Positions 8,905-17,571 of a DNA stretch of 64,000 nt are shown piece after piece. The first letter of the stretch is position 1; every line of letters starts with the position of its first letter. The position numbers were made by a program, and so were the translations under genes. This DNA is from Pandoraea anapnoica. GTDB lineage: Bacteria; Pseudomonadota; Gammaproteobacteria; Burkholderiales; Burkholderiaceae. The stretch covers positions 124,001 to 188,000 of the forward strand of contig NZ_CABPSP010000011.1 of NCBI RefSeq assembly GCF_902459765.1, in the 5' to 3' direction. Under the pieces are notes generated by a model. That model was not told the DNA's origin. It was given only the letters and a program-made list of their open reading frames with translations, and did not search any database.

Positions 8905-9423
8905 GTGAACGCCAATCGCGCTTCGGCGCCTGATTTCGACAGCGCAGCTTTTCGCAGTGCGCTCGGTCAATTTGCGACCGGTGTCACCGTGATCACCACG
9001 CGGGCCGACGACGGCTCGCTCATCGGCATCACCGCCAGTTCGTTCAATTCGGTGTCGCTCACGCCGCCGCTCATCTTGTGGAGTCTTGCCACGCGAGCGG
9101 GCAGCATGCCCGTTTTCCGCGACAACACACATTACGCCGTGAACGTGCTCGCCGCCGATCAGCTCGATCTTTGCAAGCGCTTCGCGACGATGAAGGGCGA
9201 CCGGTTCGCGGGCGTGCCGTACACGCTGTCGGCGTCGGGCACGCCGGTGCTGGACGGCGCGCTTGCCTGGTTCGAATGCCACAACCGCAGCCGTTACGAC
9301 GAAGGCGATCACGTCATCTTCGTGGGTGAGGTGGAGCGTTGCGGCGTGCATACGGACGTGGCAGAGCGCATGCCGCTGATCTTCCACGCAGGCAGCTTCC
9401 ACAAACCGCAATCGCTGGGCTGA
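8905..9423 (+). CDS. Flavin reductase (FMN-binding split-barrel)
   Basis: 172 residues starting at a GTG preceded by CAGGGA. The N-terminal block FRSALGQFATGVTVITT and SSFNSVSLTPPLILW are typical of NAD(P)H:flavin oxidoreductases such as HpaC, RutF and the small component of two-component monooxygenases. It would supply reduced FMN or FAD to a separate oxygenase; the acyl-CoA-dehydrogenase-fold protein at 5611-6855 is the nearest candidate partner. It shares a divergent control region with the NicX-like operon and lies eight bases before the MarR gene. Confidence 0.88.
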   Translation: MNANRASAPDFDSAAFRSALGQFATGVTVITTRADDGSLIGITASSFNSVSLTPPLILWSLATRAGSMPVFRDNTHYAVNVLAADQLDLCKRFATMKGDRFAGVPYTLSASGTPVLDGALAWFECHNRSRYDEGDHVIFVGEVERCGVHTDVAERMPLIFHAGSFHKPQSLG

Positions 9424-9431
9424 GGTACATC

Positions 9432-9902
9432 ATGTCCGCTGCGCGGTCGGCCACCCCGGCTTCCTCCGACACACCGTTCGTCGACGACTATCTGCTGTAT
9501 CTGCTCGCCCGCGCGAGCGCGCTCGTGTCGGACGAGTTTCACCGCGAAGTGGCCGCCGCCGGGCTCGGCGTGCTGGAATGGCGCGTGCTGGCCACGTTGT
9601 CCGACGGGCAGGCGCGCACCATCAATCAATTGGCAAACATCGTGCTCGCCAAGCAGCCGACCGTCACCAAGGTCATCGATCGGCTCGAAGCATCGGGCGA
9701 CGTCGTTCGGGGCGAGAGCGCCACTGACCGCCGACAATCGCTGGTCTCGCTCACCGACGCGGGCATCGCCCACGTCACCCCGCTACTGGCGGGTGCGCGA
9801 CATCATGAGGCGAGTGTGCTCGCGCGATTCGGCGAGCCGCAGTCGGCACAACTCAAGGAAGCGCTGCGCGAGCTCATCCACCAGATGACGCATCGATGCT
9901 AG
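9432..9902 (+). CDS. MarR-family transcriptional regulator
   Basis: 156 residues from the ATG at 9432, eight bases after the flavin reductase stop. The winged helix carries INQLANIVLAKQPTVTKVIDRLEASGDVVR (helix-turn-helix and wing, about residues 58-95), followed by a DRRQSLVSLTDAG wing segment typical of MarR. It most likely represses both arms of the surrounding catabolic cluster through the palindrome at 8848-8861 and is released by an aromatic or CoA-linked pathway compound. NicR and PicR, which control related pyridine pathways, are also MarR proteins, which agrees with this reading. Confidence 0.88.
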   Translation: MSAARSATPASSDTPFVDDYLLYLLARASALVSDEFHREVAAAGLGVLEWRVLATLSDGQARTINQLANIVLAKQPTVTKVIDRLEASGDVVRGESATDRRQSLVSLTDAGIAHVTPLLAGARHHEASVLARFGEPQSAQLKEALRELIHQMTHRC

Positions 9903-10144
9903 TCGCCCTCTGCGCTCACTCATCCCCCTCGCATTACCTCGCCGACGAATTCAGGCGAACTCGCATCGAATTCGATCAAATTCGCAAAACTTAAAAGAAT
10001 CCACCGCGAAATCGGCGTAAATGTTTGCCTGATTTCAATTCGGGCTGCCCGGCCATTCGAATACGCAAGCACCTGCGGCGAAGAATTTCCTACACTATCT
10101 GGGATTTCTTCCTCCACAAAACGCGCCTTATCAAGCGCTTGCGT
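9903..10144. promoter_or_regulatory. Upstream region of the kynurenine operon
   Basis: A+T-rich 242-base gap before kynB. It contains the palindrome ATCGAATTCGAT at 9965-9976, next to further AATTCG-type half sites, and a plausible minus-10 (TACACT) near 10090. In Pseudomonas this operon is controlled by an Lrp-type protein (KynR), but no lrp-like gene lies nearby, so the regulator is not identified. Confidence 0.4.
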
Positions 10145-10840
10145 ATGAACGTTTCGAACGCTCCGGAAGCTCCGAATACAGCAGCCAACACCGCAGAAGT
10201 GGCCACCACGACCGAACGTCGTGTGTGGGACATCAGCGCGCCCTTGTCCGCAGACACGCCCGTATGGCCCGGCGACACGCCGCTGACCGAGGAAGCCGTG
10301 TGGCAGATCGGTCCCGGCTGCCCGGTCAACGTCGGCCGCATCACGCTCTCTCCACACACCGGCGCGCATGCCGATGCGCCGCGTCATTACGACGACGCGG
10401 GCGTTTGCATCGGCGAAGTCGACCTTCAGACGTATCTGGGGCGGTGCCGGGTGATCCATTGCATTGGGGCGTCGCCGGTCGTCACACCCGAGATGGTCGC
10501 GCCGCACCTCGCCAACGTTCCGCCGCGCGTGCTTTTGCGCACTTACACGCAAGCGCCGGTCTCGCGCTGGGACAGCGAGTTTTGCGCCGTTGCACCGGAG
10601 ACGATCGATTTGCTGGCGTCGCACGGCGTGAAGCTCGTGGGCATCGATACGCCCTCGCTCGATCCGCAGCAGAGCAAGACGATGGACGCTCATCACCGCA
10701 TTCGTGCGCATCGCATGGCGATCCTCGAAGGGCTGGTACTCGACGCCATCACGCCAGCAGATTACGAACTCATTGCGCTGCCGCTGAAATTCATGCGGCT
10801 CGATGCGAGTCCGGTGCGCGCAGTGCTTCGCGCCCTCTGA
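10145..10840 (+). CDS. kynB: Kynurenine formamidase KynB
   Basis: Hydrolyses N-formyl-L-kynurenine to kynurenine and formate, step two of tryptophan breakdown. The cyclase-family metal motif [12 protein letters not shown] is at 71-82, and [12 protein letters not shown] follows in the second half. From the ATG at 10145 the protein has 231 residues, about 20 more than usual; the extra N-terminal residues are Ala/Thr/Asn-rich. An ATG further upstream (10025) would add more non-conserved sequence and is unlikely. It is the first gene of kynB-kynU-kynA, all on the plus strand. Confidence 0.93.
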   Translation: MNVSNAPEAPNTAANTAEVATTTERRVWDISAPLSADTPVWPGDTPLTEEAVWQIGPGCPVNVGRITLSPHTGAHADAPRHYDDAGVCIGEVDLQTYLGRCRVIHCIGASPVVTPEMVAPHLANVPPRVLLRTYTQAPVSRWDSEFCAVAPETIDLLASHGVKLVGIDTPSLDPQQSKTMDAHHRIRAHRMAILEGLVLDAITPADYELIALPLKFMRLDASPVRAVLRAL

Positions 10841-10907
10841 GCATCGCGGCACACACAATTTTCTTTTTTCATCCGACGCTTTTACTCATTACTCAACTAC
10901 GCAAACC

Positions 10908-12161
10908 ATGACGTCTTCTCGCAACGATTGTCTGGCCCTCGACGCGGCCGATGCCCTTGCCCCTCTGCGCGCACAGTTCGACCTGCCGCCGAACGTGATC
11001 TATCTCGATGGCAACTCGCTGGGCGCGCGTCCGATCGCGTCGGCCAAGCGCGCGCAGGAAGTGATTACCGGCGAATGGGGCGTGGGCCTTATCCGCAGCT
11101 GGAACGAAGCCGACTGGTTCGCACTGCCGCGCACGCTCGGCGACAACCTTGCTCCGATCATCGGTGCGGGCAAGGGCGAAGTCGTGGTGACGGACACCAC
11201 GTCGAGCAACCTCTTCAAGGTGATGGCCGCCGCACTCGACGCGCAGCGTGAGCGTTCGCCCAAGCGCAAGGTCGTGATCTCCGAGCGCAGCAACTTCCCG
11301 ACCGATCTGTACATCGTGCAAGGGCTGACGCGTCTGCTCGACGACGGTTACTCGCTGCGTCTGATCGACTCGCCGGACGAGCTGCAAAGCGCGCTGGGCG
11401 ACGACGTCGCCGTGGTGCTGCTCACGCACGTGAACTACCGCAGCGGCGCGATGTACGACATGAAGGCGCGCACGGCCGAGATTCATGCGAGCGGCGCGCT
11501 GGCGGTGTGGGATCTGTGCCACTCGGCGGGCGCTGTGCCGGTCGATCTGAACGGTGCCGACGCCGATTACGCCGTGGGTTGCACGTACAAGTATCTGAAT
11601 GGCGGCCCGGGTTCGCCCGCTTTCGTGTGGGTCAACAAGAAGCATCAGGGCACGTTCTGGCAGCCGCTGTCGGGCTGGTGGGGCCACCGCACGCCGTTCG
11701 CGATGACGCCGGAGTACACGCCGGACGACGGCATCGGCCGTTACCTGTGCGGCACGCAGCCGATCGTCTCGCTGTCGCTGGTGCAATGTGGTCTGGACAT
11801 TTTTGCGCAGACGTCGATGGACGCATTGCGTCGCAAGTCGCTCGCGCTGACCGATCTGTTCATCAAGCTGGTCGAAGAGCGTTGCGCCGAATTCCCGTTG
11901 ACGCTGGTGACGCCGCGCGATCATGCGTCGCGTGGTTCGCAGGTGAGCTTCGAGCATCCGGAAGGTTTCGCCGTGATTCAGGCACTGATTGCGCGCGGCG
12001 TGATCGGCGACTATCGCGAGCCGCGCATCATGCGTTTCGGCATGACGCCGCTGTACACGAGCTTTGCCGACGTGTGGGATTCGGTCGAGATTCTGCGCGA
12101 CGTGCTGAGCACCGGTTCGTGGGACAAGCCCGAGTTCCATCGCCGTGGCACGGTGACCTGA
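10908..12161 (+). CDS. kynU: Kynureninase KynU
   Basis: PLP enzyme that cleaves kynurenine to anthranilate and alanine; 417 residues, normal for bacterial kynureninase. The N-terminus has [11 protein letters not shown] (32-42), [15 protein letters not shown] (201-215) carries the PLP-contacting Asp and His, and [16 protein letters not shown] (225-240) carries the Schiff-base Lys228. The start is ATG at 10908. It is 67 bases after kynB and 16 before kynA. Confidence 0.96.
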   Translation: MTSSRNDCLALDAADALAPLRAQFDLPPNVIYLDGNSLGARPIASAKRAQEVITGEWGVGLIRSWNEADWFALPRTLGDNLAPIIGAGKGEVVVTDTTSSNLFKVMAAALDAQRERSPKRKVVISERSNFPTDLYIVQGLTRLLDDGYSLRLIDSPDELQSALGDDVAVVLLTHVNYRSGAMYDMKARTAEIHASGALAVWDLCHSAGAVPVDLNGADADYAVGCTYKYLNGGPGSPAFVWVNKKHQGTFWQPLSGWWGHRTPFAMTPEYTPDDGIGRYLCGTQPIVSLSLVQCGLDIFAQTSMDALRRKSLALTDLFIKLVEERCAEFPLTLVTPRDHASRGSQVSFEHPEGFAVIQALIARGVIGDYREPRIMRFGMTPLYTSFADVWDSVEILRDVLSTGSWDKPEFHRRGTVT

Positions 12162-12177
12162 GCAAGGAGTTGTCAGC

Positions 12178-13149
12178 ATGACCAAGCCGTCCCCCAAGGC
12201 TACGACGCCGACGTCCGACTCGCTCGCTTCTTCATCCGCCTCGCCCGCTCAGGGCGGGTGCCCGTTCGGGCACGGGAGCGAAGCGAGCGGCGGCGCGTCC
12301 TCCCCGTCCGCCAGCACGTCCGCCAATGCCACGCAGTGGCACGATGCCCAACTCGATTTCTCGAAGAGCATGAGCTATGGCGACTACCTGTCGCTCGATC
12401 CGATTCTGAATGCACAGCATCCGCGCTCGACCGATCACAACGAGATGCTGTTCATCATTCAGCATCAGACGAGTGAACTGTGGATGAAACTCGCGCTGTA
12501 CGAGTTGCAGGCTGCGCGCACGGCCGTTCACAACGACGAACTGCCGCCGGCGTTCAAGATGCTGGCGCGTGTGTCGCGCATTCTTGAGCAGTTGGTGCAG
12601 GCGTGGAGCGTGCTGGCGACGATGACGCCGTCGGAGTATTCGTCGATGCGTCCGTCGCTGGGTAGCTCGTCGGGCTTCCAGTCGTATCAGTACCGCATTC
12701 TGGAGTTCATGCTGGGCAACAAGAATGCGGCGATGCTGGGGCCGCATTCGCATCGCCCGGACCTGTATCAGCAGGTCGAAGCTGCGCTCAACGCGCCGTC
12801 GTTCTATGACGAAGTGGTGCGTCTGCTCGCGCGTCGTGGCTTTGCGATTGCGCCGGAGCGTCTGGAGCGCGACTGGACGAAGCCGACGCCGCACGACACG
12901 ACCGTCGAAGCGGCTTGGCTTGAGGTGTATCGCAACCCGTCGCAACACTGGGAGCTATACGAGATGGCCGAAGAACTGGTCGATCTCGAGGACGCTTTCC
13001 GTCAGTGGCGCTTCCGTCACGTGACCACGGTCGAGCGCATCATCGGCTTCAAGCAAGGGACCGGAGGCACGAATGGTGCGCCGTACCTGCGCAAGATGCT
13101 CGACGTCGTGCTGTTCCCCGAGCTTTGGCACGTGCGGACGTTGCTGTGA
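12178..13149 (+). CDS. kynA: Tryptophan 2,3-dioxygenase KynA with CPF-containing N-terminal extension
   Basis: Haem enzyme that opens the indole ring of tryptophan to N-formylkynurenine. The catalytic core starts near residue 60 ([14 protein letters not shown]); [11 protein letters not shown] holds the active-site His (about 96), and [12 protein letters not shown] holds the axial haem His (about 281). The C-terminal [15 protein letters not shown] loop is typical. Before the core is a 55-residue Ser/Ala/Thr-rich extension with GGCPFGHG (26-33), which looks like a Cys-Pro haem-regulatory motif. A good ribosome-binding site (AAGGAG) precedes the ATG. Last gene of kynBUA. Confidence 0.95.
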   Translation: MTKPSPKATTPTSDSLASSSASPAQGGCPFGHGSEASGGASSPSASTSANATQWHDAQLDFSKSMSYGDYLSLDPILNAQHPRSTDHNEMLFIIQHQTSELWMKLALYELQAARTAVHNDELPPAFKMLARVSRILEQLVQAWSVLATMTPSEYSSMRPSLGSSSGFQSYQYRILEFMLGNKNAAMLGPHSHRPDLYQQVEAALNAPSFYDEVVRLLARRGFAIAPERLERDWTKPTPHDTTVEAAWLEVYRNPSQHWELYEMAEELVDLEDAFRQWRFRHVTTVERIIGFKQGTGGTNGAPYLRKMLDVVLFPELWHVRTLL

Positions 13150-13228
13150 GTGTTTTTGTTGTGTTGTGAAAACCGTCGTATAGAAGCGCTTAGCGCCCTC
13201 GCCCCACGCCCGGGGCAGCGGCGCTTGC

Positions 13229-13280
13229 CCGGCCCCTGACTCCGCTCCAGGACCTTTTAAGTCGCTACGTCAGGGGCCGG
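13229..13280. repeat. Stem-loop A: perfect 12-bp stem with conserved loop core
   Basis: Arms CCGGCCCCTGAC (13229-13240) and its exact complement (13269-13280) enclose a 28-base loop. The loop contains, in inverted orientation, the same 23-base core (one mismatch) found in the loop of stem-loop B. It lies 79 bases past the kynA stop. There is no T-run, so it is not a standard terminator. Confidence 0.8.
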
Positions 13281-13358
13281 ACAATCACCGCCATCGGATG
13301 TCCAAGAACCCGGCACGGTTATTAACCGCGTGGTGTCGTCGCATCGATAGCGCTGACG

Positions 13359-13430
13359 AATCGGGTTGGGTGTCGCCCGCGGTGCGACTTAAAAGGTCGT
13401 GGAGCGCCGCGGGCGACACCCAACCCGATT
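13359..13430. repeat. Stem-loop B: perfect 24-bp stem with conserved loop core
   Basis: The left arm 13359-13382 is matched without error by the right arm 13407-13430, an unusually long perfect stem. The 24-base loop carries the core GCGACTTAAAAGG at its start and ends in TGGAGCG; this core is the inverse of the one in stem-loop A. The stem sequences of A and B are unrelated. It lies 13 bases from the end of the convergent IclR gene. Confidence 0.82.
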
Positions 13431-13443
13431 GACCACAGACCGA

Positions 13444-14292
13444 TTAAGCGTTTCCGCTAAGACGAGCGGCCAACTGTTTCAATCGGGGTCCGATCTCCTC
13501 CCGAAACACCGAATCCGGAATCGAAGAAGACGGCCCGCTGCAGCTGATCGCGAGCCAACGGTTCTGCCGGATGTCGCGAAGCGGCACGGCAACGGCGTTG
13601 ACGCCTTCATGCCACTCGCGAAACGAGTAGCAGAGCCCTTCCCGCTTGTACGATTCGATCCCTTTGTCGACGCCCGATTGCAGTGCGTCCCAGCCGACGT
13701 TGCGTAGTGCGGCGGGGTTCGCGTCGTAGGCATCGTGCAGATCCGAGAGCATCGTCTCGCGCTCGGTCGGCGACATAGCCGCGAGGTAGACGCGCCCCAT
13801 CGAACTGGTCAGCATCGACAGACGAGAGCCTGCTGTAAGACCAAGCGTGAGATGCGCGGAGTCGCTACGAATCGTCTCCAGATACATCATGTCCACGCCC
13901 TCGCGACAGCCGAGGGAGATCGAACATCCCATTTCTCTGGCAAGCGCGCGCATATGAGGACGCGCCAGCGTCAGCATATCGGTGCCGTTCAGGAAGGCAT
14001 AACCGAGGGCCAGCACGCCCGCGTCCAGCGCATATTTGCCGAGCTCCGCGTCGTAGCGCAGGTAGCCGAGTTCGGTGAGCGTGTAGGCCAGACGGCTCAC
14101 TGTTGCTTTCGGCAAGCCCGTGCGTGCCGCGAAATCGCGGTTGCCGAGCAGCATGTCGTCCGGCCCGAAGGCGCGCAGCAGTTCGAGGCCACGCGCCAAC
14201 GCCGTAACGAACTTGCGCTCGTCGTGCGACGGCGACACACCATGAGCCGGCGCACCGGTAAGGGCAGACAGGGACGTTTTGATCACAGCCAT
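13444..14292 (-). CDS. IclR-family transcriptional regulator (probable GcdH regulator)
   Basis: 282-residue IclR protein. The winged helix (NRDFAARTGLPKATVSRLAY) lies near residues 50-70. The effector domain has TSSMGRVYLAAMSPTERE and REWHEGVNAVAVPL, both typical of IclR C-terminal domains that bind small acids. The gene is divergent from glutaryl-CoA dehydrogenase across a 193-base region with two perfect palindromes, so it most likely controls gcdH and itself. It ends 13 bases from stem-loop B, convergent with kynA. Confidence 0.88.
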   Translation of the reverse strand: MAVIKTSLSALTGAPAHGVSPSHDERKFVTALARGLELLRAFGPDDMLLGNRDFAARTGLPKATVSRLAYTLTELGYLRYDAELGKYALDAGVLALGYAFLNGTDMLTLARPHMRALAREMGCSISLGCREGVDMMYLETIRSDSAHLTLGLTAGSRLSMLTSSMGRVYLAAMSPTERETMLSDLHDAYDANPAALRNVGWDALQSGVDKGIESYKREGLCYSFREWHEGVNAVAVPLRDIRQNRWLAISCSGPSSSIPDSVFREEIGPRLKQLAARLSGNA

Positions 14293-14485
14293 CGCGCACT
14301 CCGCATCGACTTCGCACTCACATTGAACATACCGGGCAAGCAGGATTGAACAAGATCAAACAGATTCGGCCAGTGCATGCACTGGCCGTTGCCCGGCGAA
14401 AAATTTTAGTGTTAAACTAACTTCGATTTCAGAACATTGTTCCGCATTGCGGAACTTTCGTCAAGTTGATTGGAGGAGATGGGTC
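14293..14485. promoter_or_regulatory. Divergent IclR/gcdH control region with two palindromes
   Basis: Two perfect inverted repeats are visible. One, at 14367-14388, is 22 bases with 11-base half CGGCCAGTGCA. The other is GTTCCGCATTGCGGAAC at 14439-14455 (8-base arms around one base), which matches the TTCCGC-GCGGAA style of many IclR-family operators. The second lies 31 bases upstream of the gcdH ATG. A strong Shine-Dalgarno (GGAGGAG) is at 14472-14478. Confidence 0.7.
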
Positions 14486-15679
14486 ATGGCAGGCAATGCA
14501 CAGTTTCACTGGGAAGATCCGCTGTTGCTCGACGCGCAGCTCACCACCGACGAGCGGATGATTCGCGACGCAGCCGCTGCGTATGCGAACGACAAGCTCG
14601 CACCGCGTGTGCTCGAAGCGTTCCGTCACGAGCGTACCGACGCATCGATCTTTCGCGAGATGGGCGAGATCGGCCTGCTCGGCCCGACGATCCCCGAACA
14701 ATACGGCGGCCCCGGTTTGAACTATGTGGCCTACGGCCTGATCGCCCGCGAAGTCGAGCGCGTGGATTCGGGCTATCGCTCGATGATGTCCGTGCAGTCG
14801 TCTCTGGTCATGGTCCCGATCTATGAGTTCGGCAGCGAAGCGCAGAAGCAGAAGTACCTGCCAAAGCTCGCCAGCGGCGAATGGATCGGCTGCTTCGGTC
14901 TGACCGAGCCGAACCACGGTTCGGACCCGGCGGGCATGACCACGCGCGCCAAGAAAGTCGCCGGCGGTTATGAGCTGAGCGGCAGCAAGATGTGGATCAC
15001 GAATTCGCCCATCGCCGACGTCTTTGTCGTCTGGGGCAAGCTCGCCGACGAAAACGGCGAAGAGAAGATCCGCGGCTTCATTCTGGAAAAAGACTGGAAG
15101 GGTCTGTCAGCCCCCGCGATTCACGGCAAGGTCGGCCTGCGTGCGTCCATCACCGGCGAGATTGTGATGGATCAGGTCTTCGTGCCGGAAGAGAACCTGA
15201 TGCCGGGCGTCTCCGGCCTGAAGGGTCCGTTCACGTGTCTGAACTCGGCCCGCTACGGCATCGCCTGGGGGGCACTGGGCGCCGCCGAATTCTGCTGGCA
15301 TATGGCACGTCAGTACGTGCTCGATCGCCAACAGTTCGGCCGTCCGCTCGCCGCCAACCAATTGATTCAGAAGAAGCTGGCCGACATGCAAACGGAAATC
15401 ACGCTGGGCCTGCAAGGCTGCCTGCGTCTGGGGCGCATGAAGGACGAAGGCACGGCCGCGGTCGAGATCACCTCGATCATGAAGCGCAACTCGTGCGGCA
15501 AGGCACTCGACGTGGCGCGTCTGGCCCGCGACATGCTCGGCGGTAACGGCATCTCGGACGAATTCGGCATCGCCCGCCATCTCGTGAACCTCGAAGTGGT
15601 CAACACCTACGAAGGCACGCACGACATCCACGCCCTGATTCTGGGGCGCGCACAGACGGGTATTCAGGCGTTCTTCTGA
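14486..15679 (+). CDS. gcdH: Glutaryl-CoA dehydrogenase GcdH
   Basis: FAD enzyme that oxidises and decarboxylates glutaryl-CoA to crotonyl-CoA in lysine and aromatic breakdown. 397 residues from the ATG at 14486, preceded by [22 protein letters not shown] (the flavin segment, near 135-150), [16 protein letters not shown] and the C-terminal [15 protein letters not shown] (Tyr375, catalytic Glu376) match GcdH closely. It is followed by a strong terminator, so it appears monocistronic, with the divergent IclR gene as probable regulator. Confidence 0.93.
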   Translation: MAGNAQFHWEDPLLLDAQLTTDERMIRDAAAAYANDKLAPRVLEAFRHERTDASIFREMGEIGLLGPTIPEQYGGPGLNYVAYGLIAREVERVDSGYRSMMSVQSSLVMVPIYEFGSEAQKQKYLPKLASGEWIGCFGLTEPNHGSDPAGMTTRAKKVAGGYELSGSKMWITNSPIADVFVVWGKLADENGEEKIRGFILEKDWKGLSAPAIHGKVGLRASITGEIVMDQVFVPEENLMPGVSGLKGPFTCLNSARYGIAWGALGAAEFCWHMARQYVLDRQQFGRPLAANQLIQKKLADMQTEITLGLQGCLRLGRMKDEGTAAVEITSIMKRNSCGKALDVARLARDMLGGNGISDEFGIARHLVNLEVVNTYEGTHDIHALILGRAQTGIQAFF

Positions 15680-15693
15680 TTCCCGGAGGTTTG

Positions 15694-15727
15694 AGAAGTG
15701 GGCGCGAAATCGCGCCCACTTCTTTGC
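15694..15727 (+). terminator. Rho-independent terminator of gcdH
   Basis: Perfect 14-base arms, AGAAGTGGGCGCGA (15694-15707) and TCGCGCCCACTTCT (15710-15723), with a two-base loop, 14 bases after the gcdH stop. Confidence 0.8.
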
Positions 15728-15804
15728 AACGTTGTTAGGTACGCGTCGTTTCTCGAGCCGCATGTCGCGGGCCGTCAATCCAACGAGCGACGGCGCGTAC
15801 CCAA

Positions 15805-15838
15805 CAAAAAAGCCAGCTCATACGAGCTGGCTTTTTGT
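15805..15838 (-). terminator. Bidirectional terminator between gcdH and peroxiredoxin
   Basis: Arms GCCAGCTC (15812-15819) and GAGCTGGC (15824-15831) are flanked by six A residues on the left and five T residues on the right, so it can end transcripts from both sides. On the minus strand it follows the peroxiredoxin stop at 15897. Confidence 0.88.
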
Positions 15839-15896
15839 TTCGTGATGCAGCATGTGCGGCGCATCGATATGCAACCGCCCATTCATCACCCGTCGA

Positions 15897-16535
15897 TTAC
15901 TTGTTCGGCTGCGGCGTGAGGCGCAGGTACGGACGCACGGCCTTGTAGCCCTTCGGGAATTTCTCCTTCAGCACAGCCTCGTCCTTGAGCGACGGCACGA
16001 TCACCACGTCTTCGCCATCCTTCCAGTTACCCGGCGTAGCAACCGAGTAGTTGTCGGTCAGTTGGAGCGAATCGATGACGCGCAGAATTTCATCGAAGTT
16101 GCGCCCCGTGCTTGCCGGGTAAGTGATGATCAGACGCACCTTCTTCTTCGGATCGATCACGAACAGCGAGCGCACCGTCACGGTTTCGCTGGCATTCGGG
16201 TGAATCATGTCGTACAGCTGCGAAACCTTGCGATCGCCGTCGGCCAGGATCGGGAAATTGACCGTGGTGTTCTGCGTTTCGTTGATGTCGCTGATCCAGC
16301 CCTTGTGCGACTCCGCATCGTCCACCGACAAGGCGATGGCTTTCACGTTACGTTTTTCGAACTCGCCCTTGAGTTTTGCAGTCAGACCCAGTTCAGTCGT
16401 GCACACCGGCGTGTAGTCGGCCGGGTGCGAGAAAAGGACACCCCAGCCATCGCCGAGGAATTCGTGAAACTTGATCGTGCCGATCGACGAATCCTGCTCG
16501 AAGTCGGGAGCGATATCACCCAAACGCAATGTCAT
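15897..16535 (-). CDS. 1-Cys peroxiredoxin (Prx6 subfamily)
   Basis: Thiol peroxidase reducing hydrogen peroxide and organic peroxides; 212 residues. The active-site motif FSHPADYTPVCTTELG places the peroxidatic Cys at 45, and no other Cys is present, which with the long C-terminal domain (VRPYLRLTPQPN) defines the Prx6 type. The Arg of the active site is in VRSLFVIDP. Monocistronic, with its own terminator and a good Shine-Dalgarno (AAGGAGA). It needs an external reductant, which is not encoded here. Confidence 0.94.
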   Translation of the reverse strand: MTLRLGDIAPDFEQDSSIGTIKFHEFLGDGWGVLFSHPADYTPVCTTELGLTAKLKGEFEKRNVKAIALSVDDAESHKGWISDINETQNTTVNFPILADGDRKVSQLYDMIHPNASETVTVRSLFVIDPKKKVRLIITYPASTGRNFDEILRVIDSLQLTDNYSVATPGNWKDGEDVVIVPSLKDEAVLKEKFPKGYKAVRPYLRLTPQPNK

Positions 16536-16748
16536 TTACGGTCTCCTTGAGAACCTTTCACTCAGTGGGAACAAGACTAAAGGATGCTAAGCTTAGTCAG
16601 AACGAATAAAAAATTTGTTCCAAATGATTTCTGGAAATATACGGCAGCCTGTCTGTTGTTTTCTGGCAACGACGCGTTGAAAGCTGTACGATAACCCCCA
16701 TATCAGCCGCAGATCCCCGCATTTTCCTCCCAGAAACGGGTAACGACT

Positions 16749-17057
16749 ATGTCGCAAGTGCCTACCAACAAGGAGAAGTTCATGACCGATATCAAATCCG
16801 TACTGGCCGACGCCGAAGACCTGCTCAAGCAAGCCGCCAACACGACCGGTGAGCGTGCTTCCGAACTGAGCGACAAGGCCCTCACCCTGCTCAAGCAAGC
16901 TAAGGAAAAGGCCTCCGACGTTCAGGTCGTCGTGGTTGAGAAGAGCAAGCAGGCCGCTCGCGCAACTGACGACTACGTGCACGATCATCCGTGGCAAGCC
17001 GTGGGCATCGCCGCCGGTATTGGCGTGGTGATCGGCCTGCTGCTTAACCGCAAGTAA
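16749..17057 (+). CDS. DUF883 family protein (YqjD/ElaB-like, C-tail-anchored)
   Basis: 102 residues: an Ala/Lys/Glu-rich amphipathic region (about 10-75, DAEDLLKQAANTTGERASEL) with high coiled-coil tendency, then a C-terminal membrane segment AVGIAAGIGVVIGLLLNRK. In Escherichia coli YqjD-like proteins sit in the inner membrane and bind ribosomes in stationary phase. An internal ATG at 16782 has the better Shine-Dalgarno (AAGGAG), but the longer form keeps the NKEKFM segment I recall in homologues. First of three genes resembling yqjD-yqjE-yqjK. Confidence 0.88.
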   Translation: MSQVPTNKEKFMTDIKSVLADAEDLLKQAANTTGERASELSDKALTLLKQAKEKASDVQVVVVEKSKQAARATDDYVHDHPWQAVGIAAGIGVVIGLLLNRK

Positions 17058-17174
17058 GCTCGCTGAATACGCGCAGTCAGCGCGACCAGCACAAGTCACT
17101 TTCTCGCCCACTCTGCCAAAGGCGGAGCCTGCCTGACCGGTGCGACGGGTCGGGCGGGCCGCCCCGTCCAGCCC

Positions 17175-17558
17175 ATGACCGACAATGATCGCACGACCCC
17201 GCCGCGGCCTTCGCTGCGGCGCATCGCCGGTGCGTTGCTCGAGATCCTTCAGTCGCGCATCGAACTCATCGGCATCGAATTGACCGAAGAGAAGGAACGC
17301 CTGATGGGCGTTGCGTTTCTCGGTCTTGCCGCAATGCTCTTCGGTGTTCTCGCCCTCGTGTCGCTGACCGCGCTGGTCATCGTCATTTTCTGGGACACCT
17401 ATCGCCTCCAGGCCATGACCGGCATATTCGTCGTGTATCTCTTGCTCGCGAGCTGGTGCGCCATGCGTGCGCGCAACATTCTGCGCGATGCCCCGATGCC
17501 GTTCGAAGCCACACTGGCCGAGTTCGAAAAGGACCGCGACGCCTTGCGTCCGGACTGA
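17175..17558 (+). CDS. Phage-holin-family / DUF1469 membrane protein (YqjE-like)
   Basis: 127 residues with two adjacent hydrophobic segments (MGVAFLGLAAMLFGVLALVS and VIVIFWDTYRLQAMTG onward) between charged ends, the pattern of YqjE proteins. The holin label is only a similarity in shape; no lysis role is implied. It sits between a YqjD-like gene and a YqjK-like gene, as in Escherichia coli, and is probably co-expressed under stress or in stationary phase. Confidence 0.85.
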   Translation: MTDNDRTTPPRPSLRRIAGALLEILQSRIELIGIELTEEKERLMGVAFLGLAAMLFGVLALVSLTALVIVIFWDTYRLQAMTGIFVVYLLLASWCAMRARNILRDAPMPFEATLAEFEKDRDALRPD

Positions 17559-17571
17559 AGGAGACCCGCCC

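Noticed and set aside
13150-13443. Stem-loops A and B as a CRISPR or a miniature transposon
   Set aside because: Only two copies, inverted, with no regular spacers or cas genes; no terminal inverted repeats with target duplication could be seen. Reported as an unusual repeat instead.
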